A stretch of DNA of 64,000 nt from JAVBLG01 sp031553655 (lineage in GTDB: Bacteria > Desulfobacterota > Desulfovibrionia > Desulfovibrionales > Desulfovibrionaceae), in contig JAVBLG010000091.1 in the NCBI GenBank assembly GCA_031553655.1, positions 3,365 through 67,364 of the forward strand, written 5' to 3'. Shown piece by piece: positions 1 through 7,833 of the stretch. Position 1 is the first letter of the stretch. The number at the start of each line of letters is the position of its first letter. A program made the translations under genes and the position numbers. The notes beneath the pieces are model-generated. The model was not told the origin of the DNA. It did not search any database and saw only the letters and a program-made list of their open reading frames with translations.

Positions 1-487
1 AGGGCAAATCCGCGAACTTGGGTTGAAGCTTGTTCATTTCCTTCATCACGGCGTCGGTAACGTCAATGCCGGCGTCGGCGTCAAGCATAAGCTCGCGGTT
101 CATAACGGCGGTATAACGCTTGTTAGCGGCGCGCCAGGTTTTGACGGCGCCGACAAGAAGATCATTAAGCATTTTCAGAACAGCCTGACGCTCCAGACCC
201 ATCTGGCGTTCCAGGGCCATAAACCCGTCGCGCAGGGCGGCCTGGGCTTCGGCGGTTTCTTCCTTGCCTTTGTAAAGCGCCTGGAGATCATCCATACCCT
301 TTTGCAGCACCTGGCGTACCTTGGACAGATGTTCTTCACCGGCTTTGCCCGGAGTGGATTGAGAGAAAATACGCGCCGTGTCGACAACAACTATTCCTGA
401 TTGCGCGGAGGGAGAGGCGGCAAAGGCCGGGAGCGTAAGCGCACAGCTTATGAGCGTGAGGGTGGCGGCCATCAGAAATTTTTTCAT
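1..487 (-). CDS. Skp/OmpH-family periplasmic chaperone, 3' end cut by window edge
   Basis: The reading frame starts at an ATG at 487 and runs off the window after 162 codons, so the C-terminus is missing. Residues 1-22 form a signal peptide (MKKFLMAAT start, hydrophobic core, ending near PAFA-AS). The mature part opens with GIVVVDTARIFSQ, the beta-strand entry typical of the Skp/OmpH family, followed by a long charged helical stretch with repeated Lys, Glu and Gln. Skp proteins hold unfolded outer-membrane proteins in the periplasm. The family match rests on the N-terminal motif and helical character only. The gene is separated from the hybrid kinase (stop at 524) by a short AT-rich gap and may form its own unit. 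Confidence 0.7.
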   Translation of the reverse strand, partial: MKKFLMAATLTLISCALTLPAFAASPSAQSGIVVVDTARIFSQSTPGKAGEEHLSKVRQVLQKGMDDLQALYKGKEETAEAQAALRDGFMALERQMGLERQAVLKMLNDLLVGAVKTWRAANKRYTAVMNRELMLDADAGIDVTDAVMKEMNKLQPKFADLP

Positions 488-523
488 TCTCAAGTTCCTT
501 GTAGTTGAATTATAATATTTTTT

Positions 524-3500
524 TTAAAGTGCCTTTACCCAGTTACCTACCGTCTCCAGCAGCAAATTAGGATCAAGGGGCTTGGTTATATGTCCGTTCA
601 TTCCGGCATCAATGCTTTTTTTATAGTCGCCTTCCATGGCATTGGCCGTCATGGCGATAATGGGTATGGACGTCGCGTTTTCTTTACCGCTCTGGCGGAT
701 ACGCCTGGTGGCTTCAAGACCGCCCATTTCCGGCATCTGTATATCCATGAAGATTAGATCGAAGTCCTTTTGTTCGAACATCTCCACGGCTTCTCTGCCG
801 TTTTCGGCAACTTCAATTTCCAGGTCAAGCTGCCCCAAAATGTCCACAGCAATATTTTGATTGATGTCATTATCTTCGGCCAACAAAATATGCGCGCCGT
901 GCACCTGCTCGCGCAGATACTTGATTCTGTCTTCACGGTGAACCGGCGCGGGCGGCGGCACATTGTCGTCAGTACCGGACAGAGCCTTGTAAATGGCTTC
1001 AAGCAGGGTGGAGGGCATAACCGGCTTGTTGAGGAAGTATCTCAACCCCAGGCTTTCGCCCTGTTGCAGGCAGTCATCATAATCATGGCCTGAAACCATC
1101 AAAATTTGCGGAGGGGTGATGATGTCCGGCCGTTCCAGAATAAGGCGCGCGGTTTGCAGCCCGTCAAGACCGGGCATTCTCCAGTCGAGCAACACCAGCT
1201 GGTAGGGGGCTTTCTGCACGGTGGCTTCGGCCAGTACCGTCAGTGCCTCTTCGCCGGAGCTTACCCCCAAAGGAAAAATATCGAAGGAGAGCAGTGTCTC
1301 TTCAAGTATTTCTCGGGCCATGGGGTTGTCATCAACAATAAGAACCCGCAATTGCCTGATATCAGGGCTTACTATTTGCCTGGGCATTTCGTCTTCGCCG
1401 GGCAGCCCCAGGCGCAGCAGCACATGGAAAGTGCTGCCCCGGCCCGGAGCGCTGACAACCCATATTTTGCCGCCCATCAACTCGGTCAGGCGTTTGCATA
1501 TGGCCAGGCCAAGGCCTGTGCCGCCATATTTGCGGGTTATGGAACCGTCCGCCTGGGTGAAAGAGTTGAACAGTTTTCCGGACTGGTCTTCGGAAAGGCC
1601 TATGCCGGTATCGTCAACAGCAAAGTGCAGCACCATGCTTTTGTCGAGCATTTTTTCGTCGTCCAGCCCCCTGGTGTTGTCAGGGAAAATGGAAACCACA
1701 ATTTGCCCTTCCGCCGTAAATTTTATGGCATTGCTGCACAAATTGTTCAAAATTTGGGAAATGCGCAAGCTGTCGCCAAAAAGATTTTCTGGTATTTCTG
1801 GTGAAATGCGGAACAGGAATTCCAATCCCTTTTGCGCCGCCCGGTAGGCGAACAGGTTTTCCAAATCCTTAAGTATGGTCGAAAGCGGGAACGGCCTGTA
1901 CTCAATGGTCATTTTATTGGCTTCCATCTTGGAAAAATCCAGGATGTCGTCGATAATGCCCAGCAGATTGTCTGCTGCCCGCTGTATTTTTTCAAGGAAG
2001 TCAAACTGGCGAGTGGTCAGTTCCGTTTTTTTCAACAGATAGCTCAAGCCCATGATGGCGTTCATGGGCGTGCGTATTTCGTGGCTCATGCGGGCCAGGA
2101 AGTCGCCTTTGGTTCTGGTGGCTTCCTCGGCTTGTTCTTTGGCCAGCATCAATTCTTTTTCATAGCTTTTAATATCAGTTATGTCCACCAGCCAGCCCAT
2201 AATGGCAGATTCGCCGTCATAGACAACCCAGGTGGCGGTGATGAGCATGCTGCGTATGCTGGTGTCGGGAGCGAACATTTGGGCATTATGATTGTAGATT
2301 ATGCCATGCTTGCCCACATGGGAAATGATGATGTTTTTGTCTTCATCGTTGATGAACCCGCTGTCTATGGGTTCGCCTATGCCGCAGCGCACCAGTTTGA
2401 TAAAGGCGGGGTTGGCAAAGCGCACAATATGGTCAATGCTGATTACAAAAACTCCGGCCGGCGCGCTGTCCAGAATGCGCTGCAACTGGGTGCGCTCCTT
2501 GTCCAGGGCGGTTTCGGATTTTTTGATTTCGCCCAGATCGCGGATTATAACCATGAGCGCCTCGCGGCCTCCGGCGGTTACCGGCGTAAGCGTAATTTCG
2601 CAGGGAACCGGCGTTCCGTCGTATGCGCGGAAGTGCCATTCAAAGCGTTCCAGCCCGTTCTCTCTGGCCAGGGCCGCGTGACGATCGGACTCTGTGACGC
2701 TAAGTTCGCCATTAGGTTGGAATTCGGGTAAAAAGCGCTGCCAGTCGTCGGCAAATTCCGATGCGGAATTTATTTTGAGCATTTGTCGACAACTTTCGCT
2801 GCAATCCACCAATTCCCGCCCGATGGTGATCATGTAAATGCCGGACGATGCCTTGTACAGGGCGTCCATGCGGTGCTGGAGTTCCCTTGCTTCGGTAACA
2901 TCTTTGAAAAGCAGCGAAAAGCCTATGCGTAAGCCGTCTTTATGCACGGGAATGGTGAACAGCTCAGCTAGAAAACGCGCGCCGCCCTTGCGCTTCAGCC
3001 ACATATCCACATGGTTGTTGCCTTCGAAATGGCCGCAAAGATCGCCCGGCAGTTCGTCTTCGTCATTTTTTTCGTCATGATGCCCGATGTCTTCGCAAAT
3101 GCTGCTCCAGTTCATCCCCGAGAGCAGCTCGTCAGCGCTGTAGTCGAGTAGTTTGCAGGCGGCCGGGTTGGTAAAATTGATTTCTCCGGACGGAGTTACG
3201 CTTAAAAGCGCGTCGGGCATGGAATCGAGTAGCAGTTTCAGCTGCTGCTCCGCAACGATCAGTTCCTGATTGCGATCGCGTACAATATCTTCGAGTTCTT
3301 CGCGGTGTCTGGCCAAATCGCCGACCAGGGCCTGCAACACCCGCTCAAGCACCGACAGATCGTCGCTTTTGTCAAGAGCCGCTGGCGGAAGCTCATTTTC
3401 CTTCAAACCCTGACGGGCCAGGGTAATGCAGTTGCGCAAGGTTTTGCCCATGCTGCGGGTTGCCAGAAGTATGGCTATAAAAATGCAAAGGCAACTGACG

Positions 3501-4372
3501 GCATTAGCCGCTATGATACGGTCGCGGTTTTTGGCGGCCTGTTCCAGAACTCCGGACATGTCGGAAATAACAACCGTGCACCAGTGCAGATGGGGATTTT
3601 TTTCAAAGCTCAAAAGCTTGTCGCGGCCGTCGATCTGTATTTCCATGTTGCCGCTGTTGGCGCTCATTACCTTGGGCAGCCATCCGGAATAGAAATTCTC
3701 AGATATGTCTGATTCTTTCCCGGTGGAATTAAAAACAATTTTTCCTTCCTGATTTATCAACAAAACTTGGCTGTCCAGATCCGGGGGCACAAGTTCCTTG
3801 ATGTCGTCCTTCAGGCTGGACAAGGGAACAAAAATGGCGAAAACCCCTGTAATGTCGCCACGTTCATTGCGTACCGGTTCGGCTATGGCATAAACGGGAA
3901 CATTGATGTCAAGAGCCACAAAAGGGCCGTACAGTACTGATTCACCAGATATGGCCCGGCGGAAAAAATCGCGTTTGCTTCGATTGCTGGTGGCCTGAGG
4001 CAGCGAGCTGGCCACAATGTCGCCATGAGCATTGATTAATAGAAGATATACGTCGATTTTGGAAAAACTGTTGATCCTGTGCATGAGCGCAATTATTTTG
4101 TCATGAACGCTTTTTTTCCGCGTTTCGTCCAGATTTTCATTCAGGACTTCGCCCACGGGCAAAAGCTCGATATAGGACTGTAAAAGATTGCGGCTGGCCA
4201 CTATTGAATTTTCAAGGTTGACGTCAACGCTGGATATGGTCACCGCGTCACGCTTCTGGGCTATCTGCCTCAAAGTGCGCTGCTGCATGGTGTATTCAAA
4301 AACAGCCGTGGCGGACATTCCCAGAAGGATGATCACAAAAATGGCAAGGAGAATACGTAAGCTGGTGCGCAT
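524..4372 (-). CDS. Hybrid sensor histidine kinase with Cache, three PAS and two receiver domains
   Basis: A 1282-residue inner-membrane sensor kinase. An N-terminal membrane helix (about 7-27) and a second at about 290-307 bracket a periplasmic region resembling a double Cache ligand-binding domain. Then come a coiled linker, three PAS-like domains (about 378-500, 505-620, 630-750), a HisKA dimerisation helix with FLARMSHEIRTPMNAIMG (phospho-acceptor His), a HATPase domain with DDTGIGL and GGTGLGL, and two receiver domains, RVLIVDDNPM...LLDWRMPGLDG and ILLAEDND...IFMDIQMPEMGG, each with its phospho-Asp. No output domain is present, so the signal probably leaves through a phosphotransfer protein. 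The gene begins 18 nt after the HAD phosphatase stop codon, so the two are likely cotranscribed. Confidence 0.93.
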   Translation of the reverse strand: MRTSLRILLAIFVIILLGMSATAVFEYTMQQRTLRQIAQKRDAVTISSVDVNLENSIVASRNLLQSYIELLPVGEVLNENLDETRKKSVHDKIIALMHRINSFSKIDVYLLLINAHGDIVASSLPQATSNRSKRDFFRRAISGESVLYGPFVALDINVPVYAIAEPVRNERGDITGVFAIFVPLSSLKDDIKELVPPDLDSQVLLINQEGKIVFNSTGKESDISENFYSGWLPKVMSANSGNMEIQIDGRDKLLSFEKNPHLHWCTVVISDMSGVLEQAAKNRDRIIAANAVSCLCIFIAILLATRSMGKTLRNCITLARQGLKENELPPAALDKSDDLSVLERVLQALVGDLARHREELEDIVRDRNQELIVAEQQLKLLLDSMPDALLSVTPSGEINFTNPAACKLLDYSADELLSGMNWSSICEDIGHHDEKNDEDELPGDLCGHFEGNNHVDMWLKRKGGARFLAELFTIPVHKDGLRIGFSLLFKDVTEARELQHRMDALYKASSGIYMITIGRELVDCSESCRQMLKINSASEFADDWQRFLPEFQPNGELSVTESDRHAALARENGLERFEWHFRAYDGTPVPCEITLTPVTAGGREALMVIIRDLGEIKKSETALDKERTQLQRILDSAPAGVFVISIDHIVRFANPAFIKLVRCGIGEPIDSGFINDEDKNIIISHVGKHGIIYNHNAQMFAPDTSIRSMLITATWVVYDGESAIMGWLVDITDIKSYEKELMLAKEQAEEATRTKGDFLARMSHEIRTPMNAIMGLSYLLKKTELTTRQFDFLEKIQRAADNLLGIIDDILDFSKMEANKMTIEYRPFPLSTILKDLENLFAYRAAQKGLEFLFRISPEIPENLFGDSLRISQILNNLCSNAIKFTAEGQIVVSIFPDNTRGLDDEKMLDKSMVLHFAVDDTGIGLSEDQSGKLFNSFTQADGSITRKYGGTGLGLAICKRLTELMGGKIWVVSAPGRGSTFHVLLRLGLPGEDEMPRQIVSPDIRQLRVLIVDDNPMAREILEETLLSFDIFPLGVSSGEEALTVLAEATVQKAPYQLVLLDWRMPGLDGLQTARLILERPDIITPPQILMVSGHDYDDCLQQGESLGLRYFLNKPVMPSTLLEAIYKALSGTDDNVPPPAPVHREDRIKYLREQVHGAHILLAEDNDINQNIAVDILGQLDLEIEVAENGREAVEMFEQKDFDLIFMDIQMPEMGGLEATRRIRQSGKENATSIPIIAMTANAMEGDYKKSIDAGMNGHITKPLDPNLLLETVGNWVKAL

Positions 4373-4390
4373 ATGTATTTAATACCACCG

Positions 4391-5164
4391 TCAGCGTAGT
4401 TCGCCAAGATCGTTTACTACCAGGTCGGGCCGACGGGAAAGCGTGGGCAAATCCTCGGCGCGGGCCTCGCCGCTGAGCACAAGAATAAACGAAATTCCGG
4501 CATTTTCCGCCAGAAGCTTGTCTGTTGACAGTCTGTCTCCGACCATTACCATACTTTCCTTGGAGTAACGGGCCAGCAGGGGGGCCAGCACGGCCGGATC
4601 GGGCTTGCCGAAAACATGATCGGGGCGGCGGCCGGTAGCGGCGGCGTAAAGGGCCATAAAGCTGCCGGCATCCGGCAGCGGGCCTTGCGGCGAAGGGCAA
4701 ACCAAATCTGGATGGGTAGCCAGAAAGGCCACTTTTTCGTTTTGCAGCAAAAGGGCCGATTCCGCCAATTTTTTGTAGGTAAGCTCGGTGTCGTAGGCCA
4801 GAATTACGGCTTCGGCCTCGGTGGCGCTTTCTTCAAGCCCCGGCAGCCTGCGGTGCAGATCAGCACAAAAATCCCCATTACCAACCAGATAAACCTTGCG
4901 GATGCCGTTGGCGCGCAAATGATCAACCAATGGCGTGACCGGCGAGAGAAAATGCTCCGGTGTGGCCTCTATGCCCATGCCGTTGAGCTTCTTCACATAA
5001 GTGTCGGCCCCTTTGGAGGTATTATTGCTGAGGAAAAAAAAGTCCTTTTCGCGCCAATGGCGCTTTATGAAATCAACCGCCCCGGTTATGGGCCTGTCGC
5101 CCAGATACACGGTTCCGTCGAGATCGAGCACAAAGCAGCTTTTGTCCTTGAGCGCAAGAGCCAT
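4391..5164 (-). CDS. HAD-superfamily IIA phosphatase (NagD/phosphoglycolate phosphatase-like)
   Basis: A 257-residue cytoplasmic HAD hydrolase. Motif I is VLDLDGTVYLGD (nucleophile and acid/base Asp), motif II is SNNTS, the motif III region carries the family signature VFGKPDP, and motif IV is MVGDRLSTD. The spacing and the GTVYLG and GKPDP signatures place it in the HAD-IIA group of NagD, 4-nitrophenylphosphatase and phosphoglycolate phosphatases. The exact substrate cannot be read from sequence. It lies directly upstream of the hybrid kinase on the same strand with an 18-nt gap. Confidence 0.85.
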   Translation of the reverse strand: MALALKDKSCFVLDLDGTVYLGDRPITGAVDFIKRHWREKDFFFLSNNTSKGADTYVKKLNGMGIEATPEHFLSPVTPLVDHLRANGIRKVYLVGNGDFCADLHRRLPGLEESATEAEAVILAYDTELTYKKLAESALLLQNEKVAFLATHPDLVCPSPQGPLPDAGSFMALYAAATGRRPDHVFGKPDPAVLAPLLARYSKESMVMVGDRLSTDKLLAENAGISFILVLSGEARAEDLPTLSRRPDLVVNDLGELR

Positions 5165-5295
5165 TATCGCTTCCTTTGCGGTTGTCTGGAATTATTTTCG
5201 AGGAGGCCAAGATTAACGCAAGCGCTGTTACAATACAACTGCGAAAAGGGAAAGTAAAATTCGACGTGGGCGAGAAAAAGTTCGAGGCCGGGATG

Positions 5296-5328
5296 AAAAG
5301 AGGGCATCTCCCGTGTGGAAGACGCCCT
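5296..5328 (-). terminator. Rho-independent terminator of the flagellin-like gene
   Basis: On the minus strand AGGGCGTCT pairs with AGATGCCCT (one mismatch) across a short loop and is followed by CTTTTC. It lies about 30 nt past the stop of the flagellin-like gene and fits a terminator for it. Confidence 0.6.
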
Positions 5329-5357
5329 GAAGGATATATTCAACTTGTTTCCAGGGG

Positions 5358-5708
5358 CTATCTCCCCAATAACGCCACCGCCATGCGCGGCATATTGCAG
5401 GGCTGTACCAGATTGTCAACCGGGACCCGCGCTTGCAGCCTGGATCTCACAAACCTGACCATATCCATGGCTACATCCATGTCCGCCAACCGCGTGCGTG
5501 CGGCGGTGAGGTTTTCGGCCTGCATCTTCAACTGCAGCAGCGTGTCGCCAAGTCCGTTAAAAGTTTCTTCTCCGGCCCTAAGTTCCGTAATAACAGCCGC
5601 GTTGCGCGCCACAGCATTCTCTTCCGCCACGGCGCCGCCGCGTGCGCGACTTTCCGACAATCCCTCTTCCGGCTCGCTGAGCCTGGTATTGGTAATGATG
5701 AGCGACAT
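5358..5708 (-). CDS. Minimal flagellin-like protein (C-terminal D0-type helix)
   Basis: A 116-residue protein. I chose the ATG at 5708 over the longer frame because AGGGAGGA lies just upstream. Residues about 55-100 read FNGLGDTLLQLKMQAENL then TAARTRLADMDVAMDMVRF. This closely resembles the C-terminal D0/D1 helix of flagellins, where the usual pattern is ENLTAAxSRIxDxD followed by a coiled helix. The N-terminal third resembles a shortened flagellin start. The variable outer domains are absent, so it is far shorter than a filament flagellin. A sigma-28-type promoter lies upstream and a glycosyltransferase is transcribed divergently. It could be a minor filament subunit, a cap or junction part, or an export regulator. 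The homology is clear to me; the role is not. Confidence 0.7.
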   Translation of the reverse strand: MSLIITNTRLSEPEEGLSESRARGGAVAEENAVARNAAVITELRAGEETFNGLGDTLLQLKMQAENLTAARTRLADMDVAMDMVRFVRSRLQARVPVDNLVQPCNMPRMAVALLGR

Positions 5709-5874
5709 ATATTCCTCCCTGAACTCAGCCGCAGTTGATGCCACGGAGAAAAAAGGTCTGCCCGGCGCGCGCCTCCCTGCGCCACCGGTCATATTCACAA
5801 AAGATTATTTTCAGATGATCATGATGCGAATATTAAAGCGTCTTCGCTTTACCCTCTTTTCCTACTTGTCTGCT

Positions 5875-5902
5875 TTATCGGTTGACTATATAGAAGGCTT
5901 TA
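5875..5902 (-). promoter_or_regulatory. Sigma-28 (FliA)-type promoter for the flagellin-like gene
   Basis: On the minus strand TAAA (5902-5899), then 16 nt, then ACCGATAA (5882-5875). The FliA consensus is TAAA-N15-GCCGATAA, so the match is good with one extra spacer base. It would give a leader of about 160 nt before the ATG at 5708. That leader contains a small hairpin, AAAGCG-TCTT-CGCTTT, at about 5835-5850. Confidence 0.55.
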
Positions 5903-5937
5903 GGGGTGATTTGAAAATTATTTTATAAGGCATAAAC

Positions 5938-7572
5938 ATGATTGAAGGAAAATTTGCCTCGCTTCATCCTTTTTTGGAAGGCGGGGAAATAAACGGCCGC
6001 AAAATTGCCAACAAGAGTTTTTTGCTGGCGTTGCTGAAGGCCGATCCGTTTGAGGAGTATCATTTTTTTACTGGCGGAAAAAAAGAAATGCACGCCGCGC
6101 TGGAGCCATACGGCAGTCTTTCGGCCCTGGGGCGGGGAGCGGTAAAAATTATGGGGCGGCCCGAGCTTCCGTCATGTCTCCAAAGCAACCGCTATGCCGT
6201 TTGCCATTTTTCCGACCCTTTCACCGGAATGTCCGCCGCCATGGCGCTGCGCAACAGGCATTCCCGCCATCTTTTCCCCATTACCGCCACCAATCACACC
6301 ATAAGTTATACGGAGTACCCCAAATCTTTTTTGGAGTTGTGCTGGGGCGGATGCTCCAGGCGCGACGCCATAGGGGCCAATTCCCGCGCGGCGGCCTCGG
6401 CCATGGAAGGCATATTTTCTTCTCTGCGCGTCTCATACCGTTTCGATTCCGTCGGATTTGGCGTTCCGAGGATCAACGTTGTGCCCATGGGAGTTTTTCC
6501 CGGCTATTTCGAAGAAAATAGCGCGGAGGCGCGTCGAAAGGGGCGGGCCGAGCTTGGTTGCGGAGAGGACACGATCGTTTTTTTACTCTTTGGGCGTATA
6601 ACCGCGCAGGACAAAATGGACCCGTTACCTGTTCTGCGCGCCATGCGCCGCATAAGGTCCGAACGTCCGGATTTGCCCCTGATGCTGGTTGTTTCCGGTT
6701 TTTCGCTGCCGGGAGAAAATATGCCGGACTTTCTGCGGGCCGCCGCCGCCGGAGACAAGCTCAACGTCCAGGTACTGCCTTCGCCGTCAGGAGAAAAAAA
6801 GCGGGAGCTTTTCGCCGCCGCCGACGTGTTCGTTTCCCCTTCGGACAATATACAGGAAACTTTCGGGCTGTCCCTGCTTGAAGCCGGGGCGGCCGGACTG
6901 CCCTGCATCGCCTCGGATTGGGACGGGTATCGCGACATAGTGGAAGACGGCGTCACCGGTCTGCTGGTTCCTTCCGTAACTCAGGGCGATACCCCGGGGC
7001 TTGACGCCCTGGCCGGGGCCGTGTTTGATAACCAGCATCATTTCATGCGCGCGCAGCAAACCGCCGTGCTGGTGCCCGAGCTGGCCGGGGCCATGATGCG
7101 TCTGGCGTCCGACGCGGAGCTGCGCGCCCGTATGGGCCGGGCCGCCCTGGAGCGCGCGCGGACATTGTTTTCCTGGGAGGCGGTTGTAAAGTATTGGCTT
7201 GATCTATGGACTGAATTGGCGGAAGCAGCTATAAGTCCGGCGGAAGAAGAGCGTCTTAGGGCTGCGGTTCACCCCCTGGTCTTGCCCTATGGCCGCATTT
7301 TTGCAGCCTATGCTTCCGGATATCTCAAAAAAAATACTATGTTGCGCTGCTCGGAGCTGGGAGTCGCGGTGCGTTCACGGCGCTACCCCCTTGCCGGGTG
7401 CCTGCACTCCGGCATGGAGGTCGATCAGGATCTTGTTTTTCAACTGCTTACAGTGGCCCGCAGGGAAATAAACATTGAAGCTGTTGCCGAGCGTCTGAAG
7501 TTTGACGATGAAAAAGCTAATGCGCTTGTTTTATGGGCTGTAAAGCAGGATTTATTAGAAATTATATTATAA
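5938..7572 (+). CDS. Family-4 glycosyltransferase
   Basis: A 544-residue GT-B enzyme. The C-terminal Rossmann half carries the GT4 signature SPSDNIQETFGLSLLEAGAAGLPCIASDWDG in pieces: the E-x7-E retaining motif lies in ETFGLSLLE (about 302-311). VFLLFGRITAQDKMDPLP is the start of the donor-binding domain. The N-terminal half binds the acceptor. About 110 residues follow the GT domain without a recognised fold. It transfers an activated sugar, but acceptor and sugar are unknown. The neighbouring flagellin-like gene makes glycosylation of a flagellar or surface protein an attractive guess. The ATG at 5938 follows AAGGCATAAAC, a modest ribosome site. Confidence 0.88.
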   Translation: MIEGKFASLHPFLEGGEINGRKIANKSFLLALLKADPFEEYHFFTGGKKEMHAALEPYGSLSALGRGAVKIMGRPELPSCLQSNRYAVCHFSDPFTGMSAAMALRNRHSRHLFPITATNHTISYTEYPKSFLELCWGGCSRRDAIGANSRAAASAMEGIFSSLRVSYRFDSVGFGVPRINVVPMGVFPGYFEENSAEARRKGRAELGCGEDTIVFLLFGRITAQDKMDPLPVLRAMRRIRSERPDLPLMLVVSGFSLPGENMPDFLRAAAAGDKLNVQVLPSPSGEKKRELFAAADVFVSPSDNIQETFGLSLLEAGAAGLPCIASDWDGYRDIVEDGVTGLLVPSVTQGDTPGLDALAGAVFDNQHHFMRAQQTAVLVPELAGAMMRLASDAELRARMGRAALERARTLFSWEAVVKYWLDLWTELAEAAISPAEEERLRAAVHPLVLPYGRIFAAYASGYLKKNTMLRCSELGVAVRSRRYPLAGCLHSGMEVDQDLVFQLLTVARREINIEAVAERLKFDDEKANALVLWAVKQDLLEIIL

Positions 7573-7636
7573 TAAATAGATAAGTACGTATTGGTATTAA
7601 ATTTGCTATAATATAACGCAAATACTACATAAGGTG

Positions 7637-7662
7637 TAAAGATTTTTCCCTGTATTCCGATA
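7637..7662 (+). promoter_or_regulatory. Sigma-28 (FliA)-type promoter for the MCP gene
   Basis: TAAA (7637-7640), 16 nt, then CCGATA (7657-7662). Aligned to TAAA-N15-GCCGATAA, the spacing is exact and the leading G is T. The start point would fall near 7670, leaving a leader of about 160 nt that contains the family A repeat. Chemoreceptor genes are usual FliA targets. Confidence 0.55.
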
Positions 7663-7737
7663 CGCCATTATAATCGCTGCAAACAGCTTGGCATGCGATC
7701 GATACTGGCCGCGAGCGGCAACGGGCCGGCTTGCAGA

Positions 7738-7822
7738 AAAAAAAGGAAGGGCAATCCGCACGGCTCCTATCCGCTGCGGACGTAGTCAGTCGGCGGATAG
7801 AGCTGACTTTGGATTGAAACAT
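7738..7822 (-). repeat. Dispersed repeat family A, inverted copy in the MCP leader
   Basis: Read on the minus strand this is GTTTCAATCCAAAGTCAGCT, then TATCCGCCGACTGACTACGT, then GCGGATAGGAGCCGTGCGGA and TTGCCC. It matches the copies at 24,212 and 58,202. AGTCAG and CTGACT can form a 6-bp stem around a 13-nt loop. This copy lacks the 3' extension seen in the other two. Confidence 0.75.
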
Positions 7823-7833
7823 GAGGTGCGGAA

